This document shows, piece by piece, positions 27,802 to 36,656 of a stretch of DNA of 64,000 nucleotides. Under the pieces are notes generated by a model, which did no database searches, was not told the DNA's origin, and worked only from the letters and a program-made list of their open reading frames with translations. The stretch comes from Nostoc flagelliforme FACHB-838. Its GTDB lineage: Bacteria > Cyanobacteriota > Cyanobacteriia > Cyanobacteriales > Nostocaceae. The position numbers were made by a program, and so were the translations under genes. Position 1 is the stretch's first letter. Each line of letters starts with the position of its first letter. Location: positions 62,001 to 126,000 of the forward strand of contig NZ_JACJSI010000007.1 in assembly GCF_014698065.1 (NCBI RefSeq). Direction: 5' to 3'.

Positions 27802-28125
27802 TTAGCATCTCATAGCGATCGCTAATGCCGTTTCTAGCTGATCCTGGAGTAAAGTCGTCAAAATAAAGACTTCTTGTACCGTCTTTCCTTGCCGGGCGAT
27901 GACTTTATAGCCGCCGCGAATCGGTACTGAGACGCGCAGTTGCATTTTTGGACAGTGACCTTTTGCCCGCCCAATGACTCCCGGTGTCACGGTTTGAATA
28001 CCATCGTGCTGACAAAGACGTTCCAAAATAGGAATAAGACCAGAAAGGTGTGTTGAGTGATTCCAAACCAGTCTGGCAGCTTTTTGTGAAGCCGTGCGGA
28101 GGGAATCTGCGGGAGGTTTGCCCAT
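27802..28125 (-). CDS. DUF2103-like predicted metal-binding protein
   Basis: A 107-residue basic protein with HSTHLSGLIPILERLCQHDG, TPGVIGRAKGHCPKMQLRVS and GYKVIARQGKTVQEVFI. This pattern resembles the DUF2103 family, described as predicted metal-binding from conserved His and Cys residues. It starts 5 bases after the clpS stop codon on the same strand, so the two share an operon. The association suggests, but does not show, a role linked to N-degron proteolysis. Confidence 0.7.
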   Translation of the reverse strand: MGKPPADSLRTASQKAARLVWNHSTHLSGLIPILERLCQHDGIQTVTPGVIGRAKGHCPKMQLRVSVPIRGGYKVIARQGKTVQEVFILTTLLQDQLETALAIAMRC

Positions 28126-28130
28126 GATGA

Positions 28131-28472
28131 TTAAGCTGCTTCTAGAGGTGCCATTGTCAAACCTGCTCGGCGCAGTTGCTGGTGATAGAGTTCCGCAGGT
28201 TCTTGGGGCCCGACCCAGACGATCGCTTGACCTTCATAGTGTACCTGATTAGTAAGATCCCAAGCGCGATCGCCACTCATCCCGGGAATATATTTCATCA
28301 AACATTCAGACACGTGTTGGAATGTATTAAAATCATCGTTTAATACAATCACTTTGTAATTCGGATAAGTCTTACGGATAACTTGATTAGACCGTTCAGG
28401 AGCTATAGTTGGTGCTGTGGACATCCCGTAAACATCTGCTGAAAGTGTCATAACCATAAACCAATTGGTCAA
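28131..28472 (-). CDS. clpS: Clp protease adaptor protein ClpS
   Basis: ClpS binds proteins with N-degron residues and delivers them to the ClpC chaperone of the Clp protease. The protein shows YKVIVLNDDFNTFQHVSECLMKY, with the N-degron contact Asn-Asp-Asp, and DLTNQVHYEGQAIVWVGPQE, with the second binding face. The start is uncertain: the listed one gives 113 residues, while Met codons at 28455-28457 and 28422-28424 (MSTAPTIAPERSN) would shorten it to normal family length. Cyanobacteria carry two ClpS types (ClpS1 and ClpS2); I cannot tell which this is. Confidence 0.92.
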   Translation of the reverse strand: MTNWFMVMTLSADVYGMSTAPTIAPERSNQVIRKTYPNYKVIVLNDDFNTFQHVSECLMKYIPGMSGDRAWDLTNQVHYEGQAIVWVGPQEPAELYHQQLRRAGLTMAPLEAA

Positions 28473-28524
28473 GATAATTTTACAAAACTACACTACAAAT
28501 AATTAGTTTAGTTCATTGTTTAGT

Positions 28525-28735
28525 AGTCTGTTGTCATTTGTCCGTTGTCATTTGTCCGTTGTCCTTAACCAATGACCAATGATATCGTATCCGGCTAAAG
28601 ACTTATCATTTATACAGCAGTTCTTGCTGGGGGAAGAGGCTTTTGAGATTTTTGCACAGATTCGGTAATCATAAATGATTAACCGGACTTGATATGACCA
28701 ATGACAAATGACAAATGACAAATGACAATCTATTT
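28525..28735. repeat. Degenerate GTCATTTGTCC / AATGACAAATGAC repeats
   Basis: TTGTCATTTGTCCG units at about 28529-28560 and four tandem AATGACAA heptamer-type units at about 28698-28728 flank the space between clpS and the FAD oxidoreductase gene. They are complementary to each other, so the region could form a long imperfect stem. This is the same repeat type as at 1646-1741. Confidence 0.65.
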
Positions 28736-30760
28736 CCAATTATCCCAGTTTTCGTTAAAAATAGATGTATCTGGGAAAGCGGTAGGGTTGCCATTTTGTT
28801 GCAAAAGCCGTTTGAGTGCTTCCAATTGAGGCTCTTGTTTGGGTAAGTCATCGACTAATTGGTAGGGTGCGATCGCATTTTTAATCGCAAAATTAGCAAC
28901 TGTTCCCGCAGCTGCGCCAGATGACCATTCAAAGGAGTGTACTCGATAGGCGGCAGCAGCAATATGACTAGTAGCAATACTTTTGCCACCTACCAGCAAG
29001 TTGTCAATTTTCTGGGGAATCATTGCCCTAAGAGCAATTTGGAAGGGATAAGCAAGACCAGCACCACGTCTTTCACCTGGACGTTCTGTGTTACCAGGGG
29101 CTTCTGGAGGACTATTTACCATGCAAGGATGGAAATCTATCGCGTAGTGACCAATACCCACAGCATCGGGGAAAATGGTAGAACGAGTCCGTCGCATTGC
29201 TTTATCTGGTGGAACTTTACCCTCAATTACTGATACTGCTTCCAAACCTGCAACTGCCGCTCGTAGCCTACGATACATATCTGCTGGTAGAGTATTGCGG
29301 TAGTACTCATCATTATAATCTCGCCGAGAAATATCAATTTCCCAGATACCAAAACCTGCGGATTGCCCCCAACTAGGGCGGCCAATGATGCGCCGTCCTT
29401 CTCGCATATAGGGATATTTTGATAAACCATGCACTGTCCCCATTGGCGAATTTAAACCGGAAACAAAGCGGTTATTTGTTTGCTGCTGCTTAACACCGTC
29501 TCCTAATTGAGAATCGGTAGTCCCAGCTACCAACCAGTAGTAGAAAGATAGAGCATTTTCCTCAGCGTTACGGAGAGTTTCTGTTCGCAGTCCTCCGCTC
29601 CAACCCCCTGGTTTTAACTGCTCAGTAGCTTGTAATTGTTGACGAGTGTAAATCAGGTTATCTCTTGCTGTTCCGGGGCGGTAGTCGTTACCCCAAGTCC
29701 AGTTTTGCATGGAAATATCCCCTGGTGTAGCCGCAGTAAAACTTACACCGCCAAATTTTGTTGGTTTTCCTTTGTTTGGACTCCAAATGCGCCGATAGGT
29801 GAAAACCAGATCAAAGTTAGCCAGTCGCGTTAATTCATAGCTAAAATATGGCGCATATTGTGAATAAAATGGAGGCATCGTCTGCGGTTGTGGTTCCTTG
29901 GTTGCCTCCATTGCAAAGGTGTAGGTAAAACCTTGAGTGCAATATGGGTCGTTGTTAGTGCTGGAAGAAGATGGTTCTAGGTAAGAACGAGCATCAATAC
30001 CTAATCGGTAGGGAACATCAGCAAGGGCGATAATTTCCCCGGTTTCGCTAGCGTCTATAACGTACCATTTAGAAGCATCCCCTTTCGTTGCCTTGGGGGT
30101 GAAACTGAGAATAGTTTTGGTAAACCGAGATGAGTTTTCGTAGCTATAAGAATCTTCAATACTTTGAGATAAAGTAAAAGTATTGAGAGGTGGTGCGCCT
30201 TTTGCTGGTTGATGCTGGATTGCGATCGCACTATTAATTATTTTGCCATCAGCAGCAATTTCCAAATCCTTAATTACTGTGTTGGGAAACCATTCCAGCT
30301 TTCCTTTGCCCTGCTTTTCGGCATCTTTAAGCATCTGGGCCAAAATGGTGTGAGCATCACGCGGAAGAAAGCAGGAATCACTTACCCAACAGTCACCCGG
30401 ATTAAGTTCACCGTATTTGCGCCCAATGCGGTTTCGCAATTCCAGATAGCCACGAGAATAGAATTTGAGAGCTCGCTGAGTTGGGCGTTCGTCTAACGCA
30501 GATGTCCCTTGAGAAGAAATTTGTCCTCCCAGCCAGTCAGTAATTTCTGTGAGACAAACCGTTCGTCCTGCTAGCAACCCCTCGTAAGCTGCGGCTACGC
30601 CAGAGAGTCCACCTCCTGCAACTAAAATCTCGCAGTTAACGCTTTTGTCTGGGGTTCTCGGTGGTGTAGCATTTGCAGAATCAAATGCAACCAAACTAGA
30701 TATTAAATTGAAACTGATCAGCGATGTCAAACTAAAAGCTACTTTGTTTCTACGCTTCAT
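28730..30760 (-). CDS. Secreted FAD-dependent oxidoreductase
   Basis: A 676-residue flavoprotein. It begins with a signal peptide (MKRRNKVAFSLTSLISFNLI, then a hydrophobic run to SANATPP), and the mature N terminus has the FAD-binding Rossmann motif CEILVAGGGLSGVAAAYEGL followed by WLGGQISSQG, typical of the FAD_oxidored (PF12831) type. DASETGEIIALADV and, near the C terminus, DNLLVGGKSIATSHIAAAAYR are further FAD contacts. Because Tat or Sec export of an FAD enzyme is implied, it probably acts in the periplasm or outside; I see no strict twin-arginine motif beyond KRRNKVAF. Substrate unknown. Confidence 0.85.
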   Translation of the reverse strand: MKRRNKVAFSLTSLISFNLISSLVAFDSANATPPRTPDKSVNCEILVAGGGLSGVAAAYEGLLAGRTVCLTEITDWLGGQISSQGTSALDERPTQRALKFYSRGYLELRNRIGRKYGELNPGDCWVSDSCFLPRDAHTILAQMLKDAEKQGKGKLEWFPNTVIKDLEIAADGKIINSAIAIQHQPAKGAPPLNTFTLSQSIEDSYSYENSSRFTKTILSFTPKATKGDASKWYVIDASETGEIIALADVPYRLGIDARSYLEPSSSSTNNDPYCTQGFTYTFAMEATKEPQPQTMPPFYSQYAPYFSYELTRLANFDLVFTYRRIWSPNKGKPTKFGGVSFTAATPGDISMQNWTWGNDYRPGTARDNLIYTRQQLQATEQLKPGGWSGGLRTETLRNAEENALSFYYWLVAGTTDSQLGDGVKQQQTNNRFVSGLNSPMGTVHGLSKYPYMREGRRIIGRPSWGQSAGFGIWEIDISRRDYNDEYYRNTLPADMYRRLRAAVAGLEAVSVIEGKVPPDKAMRRTRSTIFPDAVGIGHYAIDFHPCMVNSPPEAPGNTERPGERRGAGLAYPFQIALRAMIPQKIDNLLVGGKSIATSHIAAAAYRVHSFEWSSGAAAGTVANFAIKNAIAPYQLVDDLPKQEPQLEALKRLLQQNGNPTAFPDTSIFNENWDNWK

Positions 30761-30995
30761 GGTTAAAAAAACCGCTCCAAATCCTGTGTCACCTTGTAGA
30801 CGTTAGCATTCAGCAAATGGTCATTACAAGCTTATTAAATTGGGCATTGAGGACTGAATTATTCTCAATACACAATACTTAATCAGTTCAAATATTTTTT
30901 CTCTGTGTTCTCTGTGCCTCTGCGGTTAAATAAACTACTTTTTAACCACAGAGATATAAAGAAAAATAGTATATTCTTTTTCAACTTAGACAAAA
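30761..30995. other. Intergenic region with CTCTGTG-type repeat
   Basis: Between 30900 and 30960 CTCTGTGCCTCTGCGGTTAAA pairs imperfectly with TTTTAACCACAGAG, a frequent cyanobacterial dispersed hairpin. No gene is seen. Confidence 0.55.
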
Positions 30996-31030
30996 TCCCC
31001 CATAACCTGAAAAAATAAGGTTATGGGGGA
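30996..31030 (-). terminator. Probable intrinsic terminator of the DUF4912 chimera gene
   Basis: TCCCCCATAACCT (30996-31008) is perfectly complementary to AGGTTATGGGGGA (31018-31030) with a 9-base AT-rich loop. On the minus strand it is followed by ATTTTGT, a short T-rich tail. It lies 16 bases beyond the stop codon of the gene at 31046-34765 and is the natural end of that transcript. Confidence 0.7.
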
Positions 31031-31045
31031 TAACTCAGGGTAATG

Positions 31046-34000
31046 TTAGCTTTCGGAAGTTTCTTGAGAGAACTTTTTATGAATAGTTCTTGTGGACTCC
31101 CCATCAGCAGCTACTGTTATGAGATAGTCCATTGAACCATCTGAAAAGGGTAGACGTAGGTGGAAAGTACCATCGGGTTTGATTTTGACGTTATGACCAC
31201 CAATATTTACAGTTGTATTTGGTTGGGTTGCTCCGTGAATAATCAACTCAGCATCAGCCACAAACCAAAAATCTCCTTGGGGACGACTGAAGACACGAAC
31301 GATCGCAGAACGGGCAATGAGTAACCAACCATCGCCATCAGCAAGATAGCCAATTTCAACCATGTAATCGCGATCGCTGACGGGAATGGCCACAAAGCGA
31401 TCGCGTGCTACTTCTTCAGATTCATACTGCTGTACAAGCTGCGGACTTTGGTAACTCAAGTCAATCCCAGTCACATCATACAGCCGCACTACCAATTGGG
31501 AGCCACCTTGTTGGCGCAGCGCTTCGGTCTGAGCCTTGGAGATATGCCAAGATACATAAGCCCACTTGGGAGTACGGGGTGTGAGTACAATACTGCTCTC
31601 TTCTTGAGCGATCTCTTCTTGAACGATCTCTTCTTGGATGATCTCTTCTTGAACGATCTCTTCTTGAACGATCTCTTCTTGGACGATCTCTTCTTGAACG
31701 ATCTCTTCTTGAACGATCTCTTCTTGAACGATCTCTTCTTGGACGATCTCTTCTTGGGTATCTACCAAGCCAATAGCTGTTTGGCTTATTAACGCTACAT
31801 TTTCAACAGTGGTATCTGTTGTGGAATCTGGAGGCACTGGACTGAAGACACGAACAATTGGGGAACGGGCGATAAATAACCAGCTATCGCCATCAGCGAC
31901 ATAGCCAATTTCAGCTATGTAGTCGCGATCGCTGATGGGAATTTCCACAAAGCGATCATGTGCTGTCTCATCACATTCATACTGCTGGACAAACTGAGGA
32001 TTTTCATAACTCAGGTCTATCCCAGTTACATCATAAAGCCGCACTACCAATTGAGAGCCGCCCTGTTGTTGCAGTTCTGCTTTCTTGATTTCAGAAATTT
32101 CCCAAGAGGCTTCAGCCCATTGGTAAGTGCGGGGTGTGAGGACAATACTGTTCTGTTCTTCACCGATCTCTTCTTGGGCATCTACCAAGTCAATATCTGT
32201 TTTATCTGCGATTGCCACATCATCAACTACGGGATCTGGATTCACAGGACTGAAGACACGAACAATTGGGGAACGAGCGATGAATAACCAGCCATCGCCA
32301 TCAGCGACATAGCCGATTTCAGCTACGTAGTCGCGATCGGTAACGGGAATTTCCACAAAGCGATCGTGTGCTGTCTCCTCACATTCATAGTACTGAACCA
32401 GGTGAGGACTTTGATAACTCAAGTCAATCCCAGTTACATCATAAATCCACACTACCAATTGAGAGCCACCTTGTTTCCGTAGCGCTGCTTTCTTTGCTTC
32501 AGAAATCTCCCAAGAAACATGAGCCGATGTATAAGTCTGGGGGATGAGAACAATATTGCTCTCGTCATCTGCATCTACCAAACCAATAGCTGTCTCGGCT
32601 GCAATTGCCTCATTGTCAACCGGAGTATCAATTTGTGCTGCCAAGGTAGCCCAAGCTGCCATCCCTGCGCCTGCTGCTACCGCAGCACCAGTAAAATCTG
32701 TGGATTCAGCAACATTTTCCTCAACAGTCGGCTCTGCTGGAGATTCTGCCTCTGGCAAATCGAGAGTGGGTTCGGCTGCGTCCGCTACCACATTCAATTC
32801 ATCTTCTGGTAATTCTGGTAAATCAAACAGTGAAGGTATTTGTGCCACTGACGGTTCAACATCGGCTGCTACTTCGCCAGACTCTGCTAAGGGCAATTCA
32901 TCTATTGAAGCTGTATCTTCAGTTGAAGTGATACTCTCTAACCAGTTCAATTCTGCCTGAAGTTCTTCATCTACCTGATCTTCATTAACTTCTGTGTCCC
33001 AAAATCCAAAGTTTGATGTGACTTCTGGCACATCTGGCAAGTCCGGTATTGGGGCTGTCACATCAGATGAAGGTAGCTCTACATCAGAATCAGATAACTC
33101 TTCGGAAATATTAGTCAGGTGAGGATATGAAGTATTTACTACAGCCGCTGGGGCTTCTATGTCCCATGCAACTTCATCAGACTCAGGAGTGCTTGCCTGC
33201 GTATAATTATTTAGCTCGACTGTCTCATCGATTGTGTCTGTTTCTGTTTCTTTGTTGGTAAAGGTAGACCAGGTAGCTGCCCCAATGCCCGTTGCTAGAG
33301 CCGTACCATTGGTTAAAGCTGCGGCTCCTAAGTTGTTATTTTCTGAGCCATTAGCTACGCCCGATGTTGAGCCTTCATAAAGGTTAGACGTACCATTAGT
33401 TGTCTCTTGAGTAGCATTCGCGGTCAGATCAGATTGGGTTTGAGCATAGATGTTGAAAGGAATGCGATCGGGGGTTTCTTGCTCTTGGGAATGCAGCACT
33501 GCCTGCTCCTCAAGCATTACTCCATTAACGGAGGGATCAGTACTGCCATTCAGCGCTGCCTGTTTTCCATCCTCTGTGTTAGGTAGATGAGGATTTGGTT
33601 CTGGTAAGTTGTCTGTTTTTTCAGTGAGGGATGGGCGTTTTCCTAAAACCCACCATAGTAAAGCTCCAGCTACAGTTATAAAAAAGACAGGTAGGAGCAA
33701 CCACAATGGTGTCTCTCTGTTGACAATTGGGCTATTTTGTGCAGTGGCAGGAGCAGCGACAAAGGGCTGTTCGCCAAATACAGAATTAGTGGCATTAGGA
33801 GAAGGCGCAGCTGCTGTTGTCTGATCACTGGGGGAAGGTGTGACAGTAGGTTGTGATACGCTAACTGCGATCGCCTCTGCTTCAGCAGTTCTAGCTTGTT
33901 CTATAGCTTGCTGCCCTTGGGGTGCCAGGGTAAAGCCAAGAAAATCGGTCGTGGTTAAGCTGGGATTTTTTTTGTAAACGTAAACTAAAGGTTGCGAAAA

Positions 34001-34765
34001 AGGATATTTAGCATCATCTGGCAAGGCTTGATGTAATTGTAGAACTCGCACACCTTTCAATTTTGACACCTGATTAGCTAACACATAGCTGATGCCGTCT
34101 TTGCCCAATTGTTTGATGATTTCTGCGGTGTTATCCTCAGTTAGTTGGGTAGCATTAGCCCCTGTCGCAAATTCAGCAGTCTTGAAGGCTGGATAAGCAC
34201 GAAAAGTATCCCGAGTTTCACTCGTGTTAGGGTGGTCGATTAACCGAATTTTCCCTGAAGGCCCTCCCAGTTGTGACCAATTTGTAACTTGTCCCCGGAA
34301 AATACGGGCGAATTGCTTACTAGTCAAACTGCCTTTGAAAGGATTGTCTGCACCAACCACGATCGCAATCTTCTCACGGTGCAAGCGAACTTGTTCTAGT
34401 CCTTGAGCTTTTTCGGCTGGTGTCAACCCACGCCCCATTGCTACTATGTCGATTTTGCCATCTAGCAAATCTTTTAGTGCGGTATTAGTACCGTTAGCAG
34501 CAACTTCAACCTTTGTGCCGACAAACTGTTTTTCAAAACTTTCTTTCAGGCTTTGGTTGATAGCACCCAAGCTACTAGAACCGTCAATTCGCACTGTTGA
34601 TCCATTCTGCACTGTTTTCGGCAGTGAAAAAGAGGGAATTTCAGGTTTAGATTGTGCCAGCATGGGTTCTGACACTAGTAAACTCGCTGCCATAGGGGTT
34701 GTAGCTAAGGCAAGCCATAATACCAATCTAACTATCGAAGTATCTTTTTTTTCTTGTTGCCACAT
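31046..34765 (-). CDS. Phosphate-binding-like domain - membrane helix - three DUF4912 domains
   Basis: A 1239-residue modular protein. Residues 1-38 form a signal peptide or anchor (IVRLVLWLALATTPMAASLL). Residues about 45-290 are a PstS-like substrate-binding domain (GSTVRIDGSSSLGAINQSLK, IDIVAMGRGLTPAEK, FARIFRGQVTNWSQLGG). A membrane helix follows at about 350-368 (LWLLLPVFFITVAGALLWWVL). After a long acidic, Asn/Thr-rich linker come three DUF4912 domains at about 750-840, 885-975 and 1070-1160, each with LVVRLYDVTGIDLSY, a DRFVEIP segment and a RDYxAEIGYxADGD segment. Ten QEEIV-type pentapeptides precede the third. It would place the ligand-binding domain outside and DUF4912 inside, or the reverse. 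Function unknown; ligand binding is inferred from fold only. Confidence 0.85.
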   Translation of the reverse strand: MWQQEKKDTSIVRLVLWLALATTPMAASLLVSEPMLAQSKPEIPSFSLPKTVQNGSTVRIDGSSSLGAINQSLKESFEKQFVGTKVEVAANGTNTALKDLLDGKIDIVAMGRGLTPAEKAQGLEQVRLHREKIAIVVGADNPFKGSLTSKQFARIFRGQVTNWSQLGGPSGKIRLIDHPNTSETRDTFRAYPAFKTAEFATGANATQLTEDNTAEIIKQLGKDGISYVLANQVSKLKGVRVLQLHQALPDDAKYPFSQPLVYVYKKNPSLTTTDFLGFTLAPQGQQAIEQARTAEAEAIAVSVSQPTVTPSPSDQTTAAAPSPNATNSVFGEQPFVAAPATAQNSPIVNRETPLWLLLPVFFITVAGALLWWVLGKRPSLTEKTDNLPEPNPHLPNTEDGKQAALNGSTDPSVNGVMLEEQAVLHSQEQETPDRIPFNIYAQTQSDLTANATQETTNGTSNLYEGSTSGVANGSENNNLGAAALTNGTALATGIGAATWSTFTNKETETDTIDETVELNNYTQASTPESDEVAWDIEAPAAVVNTSYPHLTNISEELSDSDVELPSSDVTAPIPDLPDVPEVTSNFGFWDTEVNEDQVDEELQAELNWLESITSTEDTASIDELPLAESGEVAADVEPSVAQIPSLFDLPELPEDELNVVADAAEPTLDLPEAESPAEPTVEENVAESTDFTGAAVAAGAGMAAWATLAAQIDTPVDNEAIAAETAIGLVDADDESNIVLIPQTYTSAHVSWEISEAKKAALRKQGGSQLVVWIYDVTGIDLSYQSPHLVQYYECEETAHDRFVEIPVTDRDYVAEIGYVADGDGWLFIARSPIVRVFSPVNPDPVVDDVAIADKTDIDLVDAQEEIGEEQNSIVLTPRTYQWAEASWEISEIKKAELQQQGGSQLVVRLYDVTGIDLSYENPQFVQQYECDETAHDRFVEIPISDRDYIAEIGYVADGDSWLFIARSPIVRVFSPVPPDSTTDTTVENVALISQTAIGLVDTQEEIVQEEIVQEEIVQEEIVQEEIVQEEIVQEEIVQEEIIQEEIVQEEIAQEESSIVLTPRTPKWAYVSWHISKAQTEALRQQGGSQLVVRLYDVTGIDLSYQSPQLVQQYESEEVARDRFVAIPVSDRDYMVEIGYLADGDGWLLIARSAIVRVFSRPQGDFWFVADAELIIHGATQPNTTVNIGGHNVKIKPDGTFHLRLPFSDGSMDYLITVAADGESTRTIHKKFSQETSES
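31610..31759. repeat. 15-bp in-frame tandem repeat encoding EEIVQ units
   Basis: Ten contiguous 15-bp units of GATCTCTTCTTGAAC (minor variants GGAC, GGAT, GGGT) lie head to tail inside the DUF4912 chimera gene. On the coding strand each gives Glu-Glu-Ile-Val-Gln. The unit length is a multiple of three, so changes in copy number would alter linker length but not the frame. The single QEEIGEEQ in the linker before the second DUF4912 domain looks like the ancestral unit. Confidence 0.95.
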
Positions 34766-35263
34766 AGGCCCCTTAATTAAAGTAAAAAATAGAAAGCCTA
34801 CAAATCCTAAATCGCGATCTTTTTAGGAATTATGGAGGAGACGCGCTAATTATACATCTGAGTTCTCTTTACTTCTAAGTTCCTTTTACGCACTTGCATT
34901 GTTTTATACTTTGGTATAGTTTGTATAGCATGATAATTTATACTCTAACTGCCAGAGTCTGTTTACTATAAAATGTTCTAATTTATATTGCAACTTATAC
35001 TAAGTTAGTAGCTTATGGTGGTTCTCAATTGTATGGAATACAGACCTAACAAGAACAGCCCCAACGCGATAAGAGTTGGGGAATAAGTCTCAAACCCTAC
35101 CGTCAAGACTGTTTTACTTGTGTTAGCGTAGCAGGGCGTAGCCCATTCTGATCTGTGAATTCTGAATTATGCTGTAGTTTAGTACATTTTTATGCAATTT
35201 TCAGTAGTACTGAGTTCTGAGCTAGTGCTGAATACTGAGTATCCTGCTGTCTTAACTGAGTAC
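34766..35263. other. Intergenic region with a GC-rich hairpin
   Basis: About 500 AT-rich bases between two minus-strand genes. A 7-bp stem CCCCAAC (35059-35065) / GTTGGGG (35075-35081) with a 9-base loop stands out, followed by AATAAGTC. Around 35120-35165 there are dispersed-repeat fragments (GCGTAGCAGGGCGTAGCC, GTGAATTCTGAATT). It could be a terminator of coaR on the minus strand read from the other side, or part of a small RNA; no tRNA is present. Confidence 0.5.
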
Positions 35264-36370
35264 TCATTTGAGATAACAATGGCAATCTGGCTTATCAATC
35301 AGTGACTCAACCAAGGCATTTAGGGCAGTAGCAGCTAAAGCGCCACCTCCCAAAGTGCCTTCAACTGTAATATAAGGTATCTTTTGTAGCATCAGTTGCC
35401 GCTTGGCTGCGGGAGCATGGCTAAAGCCAATGGGCATTCCAATTACTAATGCAGGCTGAATTTTCTGGTTGGCAATCGCCTCACAAACTTCTACAAGTAC
35501 TGAGGGAGCATAACCAACTACCAGCACACAACCCTGGCTTACTTGCTGCAATTTTTCTCGCCATTCTCGATGCTGCCAAAAGGCAACTTCTGCTTCTGTG
35601 GCGGTGGTGATATGGGGATTATCAATCAAGGTTTGAATGTGGCATCCCAAGTGAGATAATCGGGTTTGATCCAAAGCAGCAGCAACCGTTTGGGTATCGA
35701 CAACAATTTGACAGCTTGAAGATAAAGCTTCTCGACTAGCTGCGATCGCATCTCGACTCAATTTGATAAAGGACACTAAACTGACATCGCCACAAGCCAA
35801 AACCAACTGAGAAATTAAGTGTTGTTCAATTTCCGAACGGTGAGATAAATCAGGTAATAAGCGTTGTAGCGATTCTGAAAAAGCTTCCGAGTGGGTATGA
35901 ATTTGGGCATCCAAGCCACTCCAGAGATTTTCCAATCCCCCCAATCCAGCTTGAGTTTCCACATCAAGTAACTTGAGTTGTGCCAAAACTTCCGCCTGCA
36001 TAATTTGACAATGGCGATCGCGCCCCAATAATCCTTCTAATGCTGATGCAGTTTGTCGCAGTTGAGAAATTTGTTGCATCACCGCGCGATATTGCTGCTG
36101 GAGTTGTCCCATGAGGTTAACCGTTGTATCGGCTTCTGGTTCCACTTCCAAAATATTGCGGATATGGTTTAGCTGAAACCCTTGCTGCTTGAGTGCTACA
36201 ATCCTTTGCAACCTGAGAACATCTTTTTTGGTGTAGAGACGGTAATTGCTAGGCGATCGCACTGGTTGCGGTAACAGTCCCAATTGATGATAATGGCGTA
36301 CCATCCGTGGAGTTAAACCGCTGCCAACTGCATCAGTGAGTTCTTTAATAGTTAAGCAACCAGCATTCAT
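35264..36370 (-). CDS. coaR: Cobalt-responsive MerR-type activator with precorrin isomerase-like domain
   Basis: A 368-residue fusion. Residues 6-75 are a MerR DNA-binding domain (LTIKELTDAVGSGLTPRMVRHY, YRLYTKKDVLRLQRIVALKQQGF), followed by a coiled linker and then, from about 160, a CbiC/CobH-like precorrin-8X methylmutase domain (VLACGDVSLVSFIKLS, VLVVGYAPSVLVEVCEA, IGMPIGFSHA, and VEGTLGGGALAATALNAL). The protein ends CHCYLK, the Cys-His-Cys metal motif known at the C terminus of Synechocystis CoaR, which activates the cobalt exporter gene coaT when cobalt is high. Here the divergent neighbour is exactly a CoaT-type ATPase, so the assignment is strong. Confidence 0.95.
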   Translation of the reverse strand: MNAGCLTIKELTDAVGSGLTPRMVRHYHQLGLLPQPVRSPSNYRLYTKKDVLRLQRIVALKQQGFQLNHIRNILEVEPEADTTVNLMGQLQQQYRAVMQQISQLRQTASALEGLLGRDRHCQIMQAEVLAQLKLLDVETQAGLGGLENLWSGLDAQIHTHSEAFSESLQRLLPDLSHRSEIEQHLISQLVLACGDVSLVSFIKLSRDAIAASREALSSSCQIVVDTQTVAAALDQTRLSHLGCHIQTLIDNPHITTATEAEVAFWQHREWREKLQQVSQGCVLVVGYAPSVLVEVCEAIANQKIQPALVIGMPIGFSHAPAAKRQLMLQKIPYITVEGTLGGGALAATALNALVESLIDKPDCHCYLK

Positions 36371-36593
36371 GATTTACTATCGAGTCAAAATCCATCTCGA
36401 AATTTACCAAGCCGCGAAAGTTATTAATATATATTCGCTTTAGCATAGCTTTTTTTCTCCTAGTGCAATTTTAAAGCTAACAGTTAAATCGTCTCATTTA
36501 CCCACATCCAGCTTTTGAAAAACGCTCCCAGAACATAGATAAAAATTCAACTCTGCGTACCTCAGCGCCCCTCTGCGTTTCAAAATTATTATA

Positions 36594-36629
36594 AACCTTG
36601 ACATTAACATTAATGTCAAGGTTTAGCCT
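36594..36629 (+). promoter_or_regulatory. CoaR operator-promoter of coaT
   Basis: AACCTTGACATT (36594-36605) and AATGTCAAGGTT (36612-36623) form a perfect 12-bp inverted repeat with a 6-base centre. It covers a consensus -35 box TTGACA (36598-36603); a plausible -10 box TAGCCT lies at 36624-36629, so the spacer is 20 bp, longer than the standard 17. Over-long spacers containing a dyad are the hallmark of MerR-family promoters, where the activator twists the DNA to align the boxes. The coaT ATG is 27 bases downstream of the -10 box. Confidence 0.85.
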
Positions 36630-36656
36630 AAGAGAGTCCCTGTTAATTCACCTCTC

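Noticed and set aside
31610-31759. Possible CRISPR array
   Set aside because: The units are directly contiguous 15-mers without spacers and lie inside a coding frame.
31448-31792. Plus-strand frame rich in FLNDLFLDDL repeats
   Set aside because: It is the reverse reading of the EEIVQ tandem repeat in the DUF4912 chimera gene, a shadow with no start signal.
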